A stretch of DNA of 64,000 bases from Pseudomonas persica (GTDB lineage Bacteria; Pseudomonadota; Gammaproteobacteria; Pseudomonadales; Pseudomonadaceae): assembly GCF_900291015.1 (NCBI RefSeq), contig NZ_OLKL01000014.1, positions 154,950-218,949 on the forward strand, in the 5' to 3' direction. The position numbers and the translations under genes are program-made. The notes below the pieces were generated by a model. It worked only from the letters and a program-made list of their open reading frames with translations. It was not told where the DNA came from and did no database searches. Below, piece by piece: positions 16,563 to 25,400 of this stretch (its first letter is position 1; each line of letters opens with the position of its first letter).

Positions 16563-17639
16563 ATGAAAGCACTGTGGGTCATTCTGACGCTGGTTACGGG
16601 TTGCGCCTGGGCCGAGGACTGGCCAGAACCCGACTGGTCTACCAACCCTGCCCCCCTCGACTGGCAAGCCGTCGACGCCTACGCCTTTCCCGCCCGCACT
16701 GCCGCGCGCAGCGGCATCCGCACCGACGCGCTGCTGATCATTCGCGACGGTCGCATTCTCCACGAACGCTACGCCCCTCCGACCAGTGCTGCCACCGCGC
16801 ACCTTACCTGGTCGATCAGCAAGAGCGTCCTTGCCACTTTACTGGGTGTAGCCCAGAGCGAAGGCCGCTTCCAGCTGCAGGACCCGGTCGTCCGCTTCTA
16901 CCCGGCCATGCATACCCATCCTGACGTGCGCATGGCCGACCTGCTGCATTGGGCCAGCGGTCTGAACTGGCAGGAAGACTACGAGTTCGCCCCGCTCAAG
17001 TCCTCGGTGGTGGCCATGCTGTATACCCGTGGCCGCGCGGACATGGCGGCCTATACGGCAGCGCGGGAAACGGTGGCCAGCCCAGGCCGACGGTTTCTCT
17101 ATTCCAGTGGCGACAGCAACCTGCTGGCCGCCGCGCTGCGCGGCATGCTTGATGCCGGTCAGTACCCCGACTACCCCTGGCATGCGTTGTTCACCCCTTT
17201 GGGGATCGACAGTGCGGTATGGGAGCGTGACCGGGCGGGTACCTACGTGGGGTCGTCCTACCTGTACCTCAGCGCGCGCGACCTGGCGCGCATCGGCCTG
17301 CTGATGCAGCGCGACGGGCGCTGGCAGGATCGGCAATTGCTGCCCAAGTCCTGGGTGGCCTTCAACCGCACGCCGTTCGCCGAGGCCGAAGCGGTGCCCG
17401 GCGAGGCTAACCCCGGCGGCCACTGGTGGCTCAACCAGCCGCTGGCCGACGCTGCCCGGCCTTGGCCGAGTGCGCCTGCAGACACCTATGCAGCCCTTGG
17501 CCACTGGGGGCAGGCGCTGTACGTGTTGCCCGCGCAAAAGCTGGTGATCGTGCGTTATGCCGATGACCGTGACGGCAGCTACCAGCACGACGAACTACTC
17601 AAGCGGATACTGGCGGCGCTGGCCGGGGAGGGGGCATGA
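16563..17639 (+). CDS. Secreted class C beta-lactamase-related serine hydrolase
   Basis: A 358-residue penicillin-binding-protein-fold hydrolase with a signal peptide (residues 1-17, ending CAWA). Catalytic motifs are S84-x-x-K87 (SISK), Y180-S-S in place of YxN, and H314-W-G in place of KTG, the pattern of esterase or peptidase members (family 6-aminohexanoate-dimer hydrolase) rather than true beta-lactamases. It should act in the periplasm, substrate unknown. Its stop overlaps the start of the following small-protein gene by four bases (ATGA). YceI and phospholipase-D genes follow on the same strand. Confidence 0.85.
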   Translation: MKALWVILTLVTGCAWAEDWPEPDWSTNPAPLDWQAVDAYAFPARTAARSGIRTDALLIIRDGRILHERYAPPTSAATAHLTWSISKSVLATLLGVAQSEGRFQLQDPVVRFYPAMHTHPDVRMADLLHWASGLNWQEDYEFAPLKSSVVAMLYTRGRADMAAYTAARETVASPGRRFLYSSGDSNLLAAALRGMLDAGQYPDYPWHALFTPLGIDSAVWERDRAGTYVGSSYLYLSARDLARIGLLMQRDGRWQDRQLLPKSWVAFNRTPFAEAEAVPGEANPGGHWWLNQPLADAARPWPSAPADTYAALGHWGQALYVLPAQKLVIVRYADDRDGSYQHDELLKRILAALAGEGA

Positions 17640-17932
17640 AGCGGGTAGTGCTGCTGGTGTTGCTGGGACTGGTGTACTGGGCCTGGCACGAGCGTCAGGC
17701 CCTGGCGGACTTTCCCGGCATCCTTTCGGCCTACTCGGCCAAGGAATATTGCTCGTGCCGCTTCGTCATGGGTTTCGAGCCGGCGTATTGCCAAGGCTAC
17801 GTGAAGCAATGGCTGCCGCTGAGCCTGCTGGAGGAAGACAGCCAACAGCGGCACGTCACCGCCGAAGGCCTGGGCCGACGCAACCAGGCCGCCTGGCACG
17901 GCCCGCGCGAGGGCTGCCGCTTGCTGCCGTGA
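17636..17932 (+). CDS. Small conserved secreted or membrane-anchored protein
   Basis: A 98-residue protein with an N-terminal hydrophobic stretch (MKRVVLLVLLGLVYWAWHE) and four cysteines, two as CSC. I recognise no family with certainty. It overlaps the upstream serine hydrolase stop by four bases, implying translational coupling and a shared envelope role. GC-rich codon use is like its neighbours, so it is probably a real gene. Confidence 0.7.
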   Translation: MKRVVLLVLLGLVYWAWHERQALADFPGILSAYSAKEYCSCRFVMGFEPAYCQGYVKQWLPLSLLEEDSQQRHVTAEGLGRRNQAAWHGPREGCRLLP

Positions 17933-17976
17933 AGGCGGGCGGGTAAGGTTGGCGGCCTGGTTTCACGAGATCTGTC

Positions 17977-18558
17977 ATGTTCAAGCTGCCCCGCCTGCTG
18001 CCCGCCTTGTTGCTGGCTTTTTGCCTGCCCGCCCACGCCAACTGGCACCTCGATGGCGAGTCTTCGCGCCTTTCGTTCATTACCGGCAAGAACGGTAACA
18101 CCGCCGAAGTGCACCGCTTTCTGGTGCTGCATGGCACAGTCGACCGCAAGGGCGTTGCCGGCCTGAGCATCGAGATGGACTCGGTGAGCAGTGGCATTCC
18201 GTTGCGGGACGAACGCATGCGCGAGGACCTGTTCGAGGTCGAGCGCTTTGCCGAAGCCAAGGTGCAGGCGCAACTGGACCTGCGGCCAATCAACGACCTG
18301 GCCAACGGTGCCCAGATCGAGCTGCGCCTGCCGCTGACCGTGACCTTGCATGGCCAGTCGCACAGCTACAACGCCTTGCTGCTGGCCACCCGCCTGGACG
18401 AGCGACGCTTCCAGGTGGTGACCCTCGAGCCGCTGGTGCTACGCGCCGAGGATTTCGGCCTGCTGCCAGGCTTGCAACGCCTGCGCAAGTTCGCCGGGCT
18501 CAAGTCCATCAACCCATCGGTGCCGGTTAGCGCGGTGCTGATCTTCACCGCCCGCTGA
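17977..18558 (+). CDS. YceI-family periplasmic lipid-binding protein
   Basis: A 193-residue lipocalin-like beta-barrel protein with a signal peptide of about 21 residues (ending PAHA). Family features are WHLDGESSRLSFITGKNG at the mature N-terminus, GLSIEMDSVSSGIPLRDERMREDLFEV in the middle, and a C-terminal SVPVSAVLIFTAR strand. YceI proteins bind isoprenoid or amphiphilic lipids in the periplasm. Only one base separates its stop from the phospholipase-D gene, so the two are certainly co-translated; a lipid-related function for the pair is inference. Confidence 0.88.
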   Translation: MFKLPRLLPALLLAFCLPAHANWHLDGESSRLSFITGKNGNTAEVHRFLVLHGTVDRKGVAGLSIEMDSVSSGIPLRDERMREDLFEVERFAEAKVQAQLDLRPINDLANGAQIELRLPLTVTLHGQSHSYNALLLATRLDERRFQVVTLEPLVLRAEDFGLLPGLQRLRKFAGLKSINPSVPVSAVLIFTAR

Positions 18559-18559
18559 C

Positions 18560-19717
18560 ATGCCAGGGCCGGTCTTTCCCTGGCGGGATGGCAACCAGTT
18601 CGAACTGTTGATTGACGGCCCCGAGTTTTTTCCGCGCATGCTCCTGGCGATCATGCGCGCCGAGTTCCAGGTCGACCTGGAGCTGTACCTGGTCGAGGCC
18701 GGTGACTGCGCGGATGCGGTGGTCGAAGCACTGGAGCAGGCCGCTCGACGCGGCGTGCGGGTGCGCTGTCTGTTCGACGACTATGGCTCGCTGGCGTTCA
18801 ACAGCAAGTTGCGTCAGCGCCTGCTGCACGCAGGTGTGTACCTGCGCTGGTACAACCGCCTGCGCTGGAAGCGTGGCCTGCGCAACCTGTACCGCGATCA
18901 CCGCAAGCTGCTGCTGGTGGATGAGCGCTGGGCCGTGGTGGGCGGCACGGGCGTCACCGACGAGTTCTGGACGCCGGGCGAGGCGACCAGTGAATGGCAC
19001 GAGGTGATGGTGCAGATGCAGGGGCCGGTGGTGAACGACTGGCAGTTGCTGTTCGACCGCCAGTGGCACGCCAACAACCGTCGTACCGCCTGGCGCCCCG
19101 CCGAGGGCTTTGGCCTGCCGCGCCTGCCCAAGGTACCTGCGCAGGGGCAGGGCATGGGCCGGGTGGCCTATGCCGACGCCCGCCAGCACCAGGACATCCT
19201 GCATTCGCTGGTGCGGGCGATCAACAGCGGCAAGCAGCGAGTGTGGCTGGCTACACCTTACTTCCTGCCGACCTGGAGCGTGCGCCGGTCGCTGCGCCGG
19301 GCTGCCGGCAAGGGCGTCGATGTGCGGCTGCTGCTGACCGGGCCGCGCACCGATCACCCCTCGGTACGTTACGCCGGGCATCGCTATTACCCGCGTTTGC
19401 TGCGCGCCGGGGTGCGCATCTACGAGTACCAGCCGTGTTTCCTGCACCTGAAAATGGTGCTGATCGACGACTGGGTCAGTATCGGCTCGTGCAACTTCGA
19501 TCACTGGAACCTGCGTTTCAACCTCGAGGCCAATATCGAGGCACTCGACCCGCCCCTTACGGCTGCCGTGCAGGCCAGCTTCGAGCGTGATTTCGCCTTG
19601 AGCGAGGTGGTTGACCTCGGCCATTGGAATGCGCGGCCGCTGTGGCGTCGGGTGAAGCAGCGGGTGTGGGGCTGGCTGGACCGGTTGGTGGTCAACCTGC
19701 TCGACCGTCGCGACTGA
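18560..19717 (+). CDS. Phospholipase D-superfamily protein, cardiolipin synthase B-like
   Basis: A 385-residue protein with two HKD motifs: H114-x-K116...D121 (HRKLLLVD) and H296-x-K298...D303 (HLKMVLID), each followed by the expected glycine-rich strand (VVGGTG and SIGSCNFD). This matches ClsB-type phosphatidyltransferases, which make cardiolipin and lack the N-terminal membrane helices of ClsA. The ATG is one base after the YceI stop. The symbol is left open because pseudomonads carry several paralogues. Confidence 0.87.
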   Translation: MPGPVFPWRDGNQFELLIDGPEFFPRMLLAIMRAEFQVDLELYLVEAGDCADAVVEALEQAARRGVRVRCLFDDYGSLAFNSKLRQRLLHAGVYLRWYNRLRWKRGLRNLYRDHRKLLLVDERWAVVGGTGVTDEFWTPGEATSEWHEVMVQMQGPVVNDWQLLFDRQWHANNRRTAWRPAEGFGLPRLPKVPAQGQGMGRVAYADARQHQDILHSLVRAINSGKQRVWLATPYFLPTWSVRRSLRRAAGKGVDVRLLLTGPRTDHPSVRYAGHRYYPRLLRAGVRIYEYQPCFLHLKMVLIDDWVSIGSCNFDHWNLRFNLEANIEALDPPLTAAVQASFERDFALSEVVDLGHWNARPLWRRVKQRVWGWLDRLVVNLLDRRD

Positions 19718-19768
19718 GAGCGGCTATCGTGCAGTGATTGGCTCAAGGCAATCGAAGGAGTGGGTGCG

Positions 19769-20347
19769 ATGACGGCGAAGAAAATTCTCATGTTGGTTGG
19801 CGACTACGTCGAAGATTACGAGGTCATGGTGCCGTTCCAGGCGCTGAGCATGGTCGGGCACACGGTGCATGCGGTGTGCCCGGAAAAGCTCGCGGGGCAG
19901 ACCGTACGTACCGCGATTCATGATTTTGAGGGCGAACAGACCTACAGCGAAAAGCCAGGGCACAACTTTGCCCTGAACTATGATTTCGTGCGGGTGCGTG
20001 CCGAGAGTTATGACGCGCTGCTGATCCCTGGTGGCCGTGCACCGGAGTACCTGCGCCTGGATGAGCGGGTGCTGGAGCTGGTGCGGGCGTTCGACCAGGC
20101 CGGCAAGCCGATCGCGGCGGTATGCCATGGTGCCCAGTTGCTGGCGGCGGCCGGCGTGCTGGATGGGCGTGAATGCAGTGCTTACCCGGCCTGTGCGCCG
20201 GAAGTGCGTCTGGCGGGCGGGACATTCATCGATATCGCGGTGGACCAGGCGCATGTGGACGGCAACCTGGTGACGGCACCGGCATGGCCGGCGCACCCGG
20301 TGTGGCTGGCGGCATTCCTCAAGGTGCTGGGCACCCGTATCGCCTGA
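19769..20347 (+). CDS. DJ-1/PfpI-family protein
   Basis: A 192-residue protein of the DJ-1/PfpI superfamily. The nucleophile elbow is C119-H120 in [13 protein letters not shown], with E16 near the start as the interacting glutamate. Length and GGRAPEYLR put it close to the YhbO/PfpI glyoxalase-protease-like branch. Members act on methylglyoxal or damaged proteins; the exact substrate is not visible. ATG 19769 has AAGGAG eight bases upstream; the GTG nine bases earlier overlaps that site. It stands alone, ended by a REP pair. Confidence 0.87.
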   Translation: MTAKKILMLVGDYVEDYEVMVPFQALSMVGHTVHAVCPEKLAGQTVRTAIHDFEGEQTYSEKPGHNFALNYDFVRVRAESYDALLIPGGRAPEYLRLDERVLELVRAFDQAGKPIAAVCHGAQLLAAAGVLDGRECSAYPACAPEVRLAGGTFIDIAVDQAHVDGNLVTAPAWPAHPVWLAAFLKVLGTRIA

Positions 20348-20445
20348 CCGGGCCTCTTCGCGGGTAAACCCGCTCCCACAGTACCTCACTGCTCTCAAGT
20401 TATGTGGGGTCCCTGTGGGAGCGGGTTCACCCGCGAAAGGGCCGG
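20348..20445. repeat. REP pair
   Basis: CCGGGCCTCTTCGCGGGTAAACCCGCTCCCACAG and the inverted CCCTGTGGGAGCGGGTTCACCCGCGAAAGGGCCGG lie between two convergent genes, starting at the stop codon of the DJ-1 gene. Confidence 0.95.
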
Positions 20446-20470
20446 TTCAGGCAATACATTGAAAGCAGGC

Positions 20471-20869
20471 CTACCTCACCTGCTCAACCCAGTCATTGAG
20501 GTTGTAGTAGTTGGTCACCCGGGCAATCTTCCCGCAATGGATATAGAAGAACGCCCCTGCCGGCAGCACATAGGTCTGCCCGTTGGCCGCCGGCAACCCT
20601 TCGTCATCGGCCAGATATTCCCCATGCACGGTGAACTCCGCCGCCGCGCGGCTGCCGTCGGCGTTCTGCATCACCACGATATCGGCCAGGCGTTCACGGT
20701 AGCAGCGGTTCATCTTGTCCATGAACGCAGCAAACCGGGCCTTGCCCATCTGCCGCTCGCCCTGGTTGATGTCGTGAATCACATCCTCGCTGAGCAGGGC
20801 GAGAAAGGCCGGCATGTCGCCGGCGTTGAAGGCGGCGTAGTAAGCATTTACCAGTTCGGTAGCGGTCAT
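20471..20869 (-). CDS. SnoaL/ketosteroid-isomerase-like protein
   Basis: A 132-residue cone-fold protein. The start MTATELVNAYYAAFNAGDMPAFLALLSEDVIHDINQGE and the GAFFYIHCGKIARVTNYYNL ending fit the SnoaL-like NTF2 superfamily. Such proteins are isomerases, hydrolases or simply ligand carriers; the active-site residues do not decide which. It is a single gene, divergent from the GNAT gene. Confidence 0.8.
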   Translation of the reverse strand: MTATELVNAYYAAFNAGDMPAFLALLSEDVIHDINQGERQMGKARFAAFMDKMNRCYRERLADIVVMQNADGSRAAAEFTVHGEYLADDEGLPAANGQTYVLPAGAFFYIHCGKIARVTNYYNLNDWVEQVR

Positions 20870-20984
20870 GGAACAATACCTGTCGTGGAGGGAAAAGGCG
20901 GGTCGTTGCTCCGGATGATAGGGTTTCCCCTCAAGCCCGGCTTAGCCGAGCGCGTCATCCACATCGACAAAACGACCGCCAAGC

Positions 20985-21575
20985 ATGGAAATACGCCTGT
21001 TGCACGGCGCCGCTATCGCGCCTTACATCGATGACCTCGCTCGCCTGCGCCTTACCGTGTTCCGCGAGTTTCCCTACCTTTATGACGGCACCCCGGAGTA
21101 CGAGGCCGACTACCTGGCCACCTATGCCCGCTCCGGGCGCAGCCTGGTGGTGCTGGCGCTGGACGACGGCAAAGTGGTCGGCGCCTCCACCGGCCTGCCG
21201 CTGGTCGATGTCGCTGCCGAGTTCCAGCAGCCGTTCCTGGCCCAGGGGCGCGACCCGGCCAGCGTGTACTACTTCGGTGAATCGGTGGTACTGCCCGAGT
21301 ACCGTGGCCAGGGCCTTGGGGTGCGCTTTTTCATCGAGCGCGAGTCTTACGCACACAAGCTGGCCGAATTCGATTACTGCGCGTTCTGCGCGGTCGAGCG
21401 GCCAGGTGTGCACCCCCGGCGGCCAGCGGACTACAAGCCGTTGCACGGCTTTTGGCGCAATCGCGGCTTCCTCCACGACCCGTCGCTGCGCACCAGCTAT
21501 GCCTGGCGTGACCTGGACGAGCAGGAAAGCTCCGACAAGCTGATGTCGTTCTGGCTCAAGGAACTGCCGATATGA
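20985..21575 (+). CDS. GNAT-family N-acetyltransferase
   Basis: A 196-residue acetyltransferase. The acetyl-CoA-binding motif is VVLPEYRGQGLGVRFFIERE (Q/RxxGxG/A). The acceptor is unknown. The last four bases (ATGA) overlap the start of the following nitrilase-family gene, so the two are co-translated. Fused GNAT/carbon-nitrogen hydrolase proteins exist in other bacteria, which supports a functional pair. Confidence 0.87.
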   Translation: MEIRLLHGAAIAPYIDDLARLRLTVFREFPYLYDGTPEYEADYLATYARSGRSLVVLALDDGKVVGASTGLPLVDVAAEFQQPFLAQGRDPASVYYFGESVVLPEYRGQGLGVRFFIERESYAHKLAEFDYCAFCAVERPGVHPRRPADYKPLHGFWRNRGFLHDPSLRTSYAWRDLDEQESSDKLMSFWLKELPI

Positions 21576-22444
21576 TCCGCCTGGCGGCCTGCCAATACGC
21601 CATCGAGCTGCATGAAACCTGGGACGCCTACGCCGACCACCTGCAAGGCCTGTGCGCCGAGGCGGTGGAGGCGGGGGCTCGCCTGCTGCTGTTGCCGGAG
21701 TACGCCGGGCTGGTGCTCAGCGGGCAGCTGAGTGGCGAGCAGCGGGGTGACCTGAAGGCTTCCATCACCGGTATCCAGCCGCTGATCGAGCCCTGGAAGG
21801 CGCTGTGCGAGAGCATTGCCAGGCGCTGGGGGATCTACCTGCAACCGGGCAGCGTACCGGTGCTGGACAGCGATGGGCGCTACCGTAACCGTGCCTGGCT
21901 GTTCGGCCCCAAGGGTGTGCTGGGCCACCAGGACAAGCTGATGATGACCCGTTTCGAGCGGGAGCAGTGGGACATAGCCGCGGGCCAGGGGCTGCAGGTG
22001 TTTGAAACCGAACTGGGGCGCCTGGGGATCCTGATCTGCTACGACAACGAATTCCCGATGCTGGCCCGGCGCCTGGCCGAGGGTGGTGCCGACCTGATCC
22101 TGGCGCCGAGTTGTACCGACACCGAGGCGGGTTACCACCGGGTGCGCATTGGCGCGCAGGCGCGGGCACTGGAGAACCAGATTGCCGTGTTGCAGAGCCC
22201 TACGGTGGGGTTGGCGCCATGGTCGCCGGCGCTGGACGAGAATATCGGCCGGGCAGGGTTGTTCGTGCCGCCGGATCATGGAATGCCGGGGGATGGGGTG
22301 GTGGCGCTGAGTGAAGAGCTGAGTCCGCTTTGCAGCCAGTGGCTGGTGTGTGAGGTGGATCTGGAGGAAGTGCGGCGGGTGAGGCGGGAAGGGCAGGTGT
22401 TTACCCGAAGGGACTGGCCGGAGCAGTTCGAAAGAATTGTGTAG
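21572..22444 (+). CDS. Carbon-nitrogen hydrolase (nitrilase superfamily)
   Basis: A 290-residue amidase-type enzyme. The catalytic triad is E43 (LLPEYAG), K122 (GHQDKLMMTRFE) and C156 (LICYDNEFP), all in their family contexts. Members hydrolyse linear amides or omega-amides. It is translationally coupled to a GNAT acetyltransferase (ATGA overlap). Substrate unknown; together the two might acetylate and deamidate a common metabolite (inference). Confidence 0.9.
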   Translation: MIRLAACQYAIELHETWDAYADHLQGLCAEAVEAGARLLLLPEYAGLVLSGQLSGEQRGDLKASITGIQPLIEPWKALCESIARRWGIYLQPGSVPVLDSDGRYRNRAWLFGPKGVLGHQDKLMMTRFEREQWDIAAGQGLQVFETELGRLGILICYDNEFPMLARRLAEGGADLILAPSCTDTEAGYHRVRIGAQARALENQIAVLQSPTVGLAPWSPALDENIGRAGLFVPPDHGMPGDGVVALSEELSPLCSQWLVCEVDLEEVRRVRREGQVFTRRDWPEQFERIV

Positions 22445-22451
22445 AACAGGG

Positions 22452-22546
22452 GCGGCCTCTTCGCGGGTGAACCCGCTCCCACATGTATCGCGCAGCCTTG
22501 AGGCTTGTGCTGTCCCTGTGGGAGCGGGTTTACCCGCGAAGAAGGC
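22452..22546. repeat. REP pair
   Basis: CGGCCTCTTCGCGGGTGAACCCGCTCCCACA and the inverted CCCTGTGGGAGCGGGTTTACCCGCGAAGAAGGC lie between the convergent carbon-nitrogen hydrolase and fumarase genes. Confidence 0.95.
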
Positions 22547-22564
22547 GACACTGTTACATCAGGC

Positions 22565-24088
22565 TTACTTCACTTCGACTGCCAGGCTCTGGGCAATCTT
22601 GCTCTGCCACAGCGCAGGGCCAGTGATGTGTACCGACTCACCGTTGCTGTCCACGGCGACGGTCACCGGCATGTCCTTGACCTCGAACTCGTAGATCGCT
22701 TCCATGCCCAGCTCGGCAAAGGCCAGGACCTTCGACTTGCGGATGGCCTGGGCCACCAGATAGGCAGCGCCGCCGACGGCCATCAGGTACACGGCCTTGT
22801 TGTCCTTGATCGCTTCGATGGCGGCAGGGCCGCGCTCGGACTTGCCGATCATGCCCAGCAGGCCGGTCTGCTCGAGGATCTGGCGGGTGAACTTGTCCAT
22901 GCGGGTGGCGGTGGTCGGGCCGGCCGGGCCTACCACTTCGTCACCGACCGGGTCGACCGGGCCGACGTAGTAGATGAAGCGGCCTTTCAGGTCCACCGGC
23001 AGCTCTTCGCCACGGTTGAGCATTTCGACCATGCGCTTGTGCGCGGCATCGCGGCCGGTCAGCATCTTGCCGTTGAGCAGGATGGTTTCGCCCGGCTTCC
23101 AGCTGGCGACTTCTTCCGGGGTGATGGCGTCGAGGTTGACGCGGCGGGCGCTCGGCCCGGCTTCCCAGACGATTTCCGGGTAGGCGTCCAGCGACGGCGC
23201 TTCCAGCTCGGCCGGGCCGGAGCCATCGAGCACGAAGTGGGCGTGGCGGGTGGCGGCGCAGTTGGGGATCATGCACACCGGCAGCGAAGCGGCATGGGTC
23301 GGGTAGTCCATGATCTTGACGTCGAGCACGGTGGTCAGGCCACCCAGGCCCTGGGCGCCGATGCCCAGCTGGTTGACCTTCTCGAACAGCTCCAGGCGGA
23401 TTTCTTCCAGGCGGTTCTGCGGGCCACGGGCTTTCAGTTCGTGGATGTCGATGGACTCCATCAACACTTCCTTGGCCATGACCGCGGCCTTCTCGGCGGT
23501 ACCGCCGATGCCGATGCCGAGCATGCCAGGCGGGCACCAGCCAGCGCCCATGGTCGGGACGGTCTTCAGGACCCAGTCGACGATCGAGTCGGACGGGTTG
23601 AGCATGGCCATCTTCGACTTGTTCTCCGAGCCGCCGCCCTTGGCTGCGACATCGACCTCGACCTTGTCGCCGGGGACGATGGAGTAGTGGATCACTGCCG
23701 GGGTGTTGTCCTTGGTGTTCTTGCGGGCACCGGCCGGGTCGGCCAGGATCGACGCACGCAGGACGTTTTCAGGCAGGTTGTAAGCGCGACGCACACCCTC
23801 GTTGATCATGTCGTCGACGCTCAGGGTGGCGCCGTCCCAGCGCACGTCCATGCCCACGCGCACGAACACGGTGACGATACCGGTGTCCTGGCAGATCGGG
23901 CGGTGGCCGGTGGCGCACATGCGCGAGTTGATCAGGATCTGGGCGATGGAATCGCGCGCAGCAGGCGACTCTTCACGCAGATAGGCCTCGTGCATGGCCT
24001 GGATGAAATCGACGGGGTGGTAGTACGAGATGAATTGCAGGGCGTCGGCGACGCTCTGAATCAGGTCGTCTTGCTTGATCACGGTCAT
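22565..24088 (-). CDS. fumA: Class I fumarate hydratase (iron-sulfur)
   Basis: A 507-residue iron-sulfur fumarase of the FumA/FumB type, converting fumarate and L-malate in the citric acid cycle. The N-terminal domain contains RMCATGHRPICQDTGIVTVF and the middle MLGIGIGGTAEKA, both typical; the C-terminal beta domain has GPTTATRMDKF and IYEFEVKDMPVTVAVDSNGESVH. It is oxygen-labile in principle. ATG 24088 is chosen over the open frame ten codons upstream because the family begins MTVIKQDD. It is a single gene. Confidence 0.94.
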   Translation of the reverse strand: MTVIKQDDLIQSVADALQFISYYHPVDFIQAMHEAYLREESPAARDSIAQILINSRMCATGHRPICQDTGIVTVFVRVGMDVRWDGATLSVDDMINEGVRRAYNLPENVLRASILADPAGARKNTKDNTPAVIHYSIVPGDKVEVDVAAKGGGSENKSKMAMLNPSDSIVDWVLKTVPTMGAGWCPPGMLGIGIGGTAEKAAVMAKEVLMESIDIHELKARGPQNRLEEIRLELFEKVNQLGIGAQGLGGLTTVLDVKIMDYPTHAASLPVCMIPNCAATRHAHFVLDGSGPAELEAPSLDAYPEIVWEAGPSARRVNLDAITPEEVASWKPGETILLNGKMLTGRDAAHKRMVEMLNRGEELPVDLKGRFIYYVGPVDPVGDEVVGPAGPTTATRMDKFTRQILEQTGLLGMIGKSERGPAAIEAIKDNKAVYLMAVGGAAYLVAQAIRKSKVLAFAELGMEAIYEFEVKDMPVTVAVDSNGESVHITGPALWQSKIAQSLAVEVK

Positions 24089-24339
24089 GCAGCGCGCTCC
24101 TCTTAAAGACGGGAACATTCATATAGACGCTCGACGGTGCCGACCAGCGTGTCGAAACGCCTTGCAAAGGCGCGCCGGCAGCATGGCCGACGCAAAAGGG
24201 CGCGGCAGTATAGCGTGCCTTACCGCGTGAAACACCTGCGAGTGGTCTGGACCATAGTCGGCCCGGCTTGGGCATCCTTTTTGCTGCCATAGCCCGCTTG
24301 GCATACAGTGGCCTCATGACTGATGGAGAAAGACCGACC

Positions 24340-25260
24340 ATGCCCGAACTTTGCGTGGGCGAGCGCCGCTGGGCGGTGCCGACCGGCAGCAACCTGCTCG
24401 ATGCCCTGAACGACGCCGGGCTGAACGTGCCTTACAGTTGCCGCGCCGGCAGCTGCCATGCCTGCCTGGTGCACTGCCAGGGCGGGCAACCGCTGGATGC
24501 CATGCCCGAGGCCCTGGCGCAGGACAAGTATGCCCAGGGCTGGCGCCTGGCCTGCCAGTGCCGGGTAGCCGAGGACCTGCGCGTGGCATTGTTCGACCCG
24601 CTGCAGGATGGCGTGCCGGCCCAGGTCTGTGCACTGGACTGGTTCGGCGATGTGTTGCGCATGCGGCTGCGGCCCGAGCGGGCAATGCGTTACCAGGCGG
24701 GGCAGCATGTGGTGCTGTGGAATGGCGCGGTAGCGCGGCCTTACTCCTTGGCCAGCCTGCCGGGCGAAGATGATTTCCTCGAGTTTCATATCGACTGCCA
24801 GCGCCCCGGCGCCTTTTGCGACAAGGCCCGTGGTTTGCAGTTGGGTGATGTGTTGCGCCTGGGCGAGCTCAGGGGCGGTGCCTTGCATTACGACCCGGAC
24901 TGGCAGCAGCGGCCACTGTGGTTGCTGGCGGCGGGCACCGGGCTGGCGCCGTTGTGGGGCATCTTGCGCGAGGCAGTGCGGCAGAGGCATCGCGGGGAAA
25001 TCAGGGTCATGCATGTGGCGCGCGAGGGCGCAGGGCATTATCTGGCCGAGCCGTTGCGGGAGATGGCGAATGTGGATGTCGAGTTGATACTGGCGGAGCA
25101 ACTGGATGAGGCGTTGGCCGGGTTGCGACCTTCATCGCGGCAGACGGTGGCGCTGGTGTGCGGGGCGCCGGGGAGTGTCGAGCGGTTTGCCCGGCGGTTG
25201 TTCATTGCCGGGGTGCCGCGAGGGCAGGTTTTTGCTGATGTGTTTGTCGAGCATGCCTGA
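24340..25260 (+). CDS. [2Fe-2S] ferredoxin-FAD/NAD(P) reductase
   Basis: A 306-residue electron-transfer protein. The plant-type ferredoxin domain is N-terminal with cysteines C34, C39, C42 and C72 (Cx4Cx2Cx29C). A ferredoxin-reductase module follows, with RPYSLAS for FAD and AAGTGLAPLWGIL for NAD(P)H. This order (ferredoxin first) is that of oxygenase reductase components and CDP-6-deoxyglucose reductase-like proteins. No oxygenase gene is adjacent, so the partner is unknown. ATG 24340 has GGAGA upstream; an ATG eight codons earlier does not. Confidence 0.88.
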   Translation: MPELCVGERRWAVPTGSNLLDALNDAGLNVPYSCRAGSCHACLVHCQGGQPLDAMPEALAQDKYAQGWRLACQCRVAEDLRVALFDPLQDGVPAQVCALDWFGDVLRMRLRPERAMRYQAGQHVVLWNGAVARPYSLASLPGEDDFLEFHIDCQRPGAFCDKARGLQLGDVLRLGELRGGALHYDPDWQQRPLWLLAAGTGLAPLWGILREAVRQRHRGEIRVMHVAREGAGHYLAEPLREMANVDVELILAEQLDEALAGLRPSSRQTVALVCGAPGSVERFARRLFIAGVPRGQVFADVFVEHA

Positions 25261-25278
25261 GGTATTTGTGTTGATCGT

Positions 25279-25388
25279 ACCGGCCTGTTCGCGGGTAAAC
25301 CCGCTCCCACAGTGTTAGTAGCAGGCCCGAGGCTGGTGCTGCACCTGTGGGAGCGGGTTTACCCGCGAAGGGCCGCAAAGCGGCCCCC
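25279..25388. repeat. REP pair plus terminal GC hairpin
   Basis: CCGGCCTGTTCGCGGGTAAACCCGCTCCCACAG and its inverted partner (to 25374) are followed immediately by the hairpin GGGCCGCAAAGCGGCCC (25371-25388), which probably terminates transcription from both convergent genes. Confidence 0.92.
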
Positions 25389-25400
25389 TTTCAAGCAGGA

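Noticed and set aside
22505..24106. 533-codon plus-strand open frame
   Set aside because: Antisense shadow of the fumarase gene in high-GC DNA; the protein is histidine/valine/glycine-rich with no domain.
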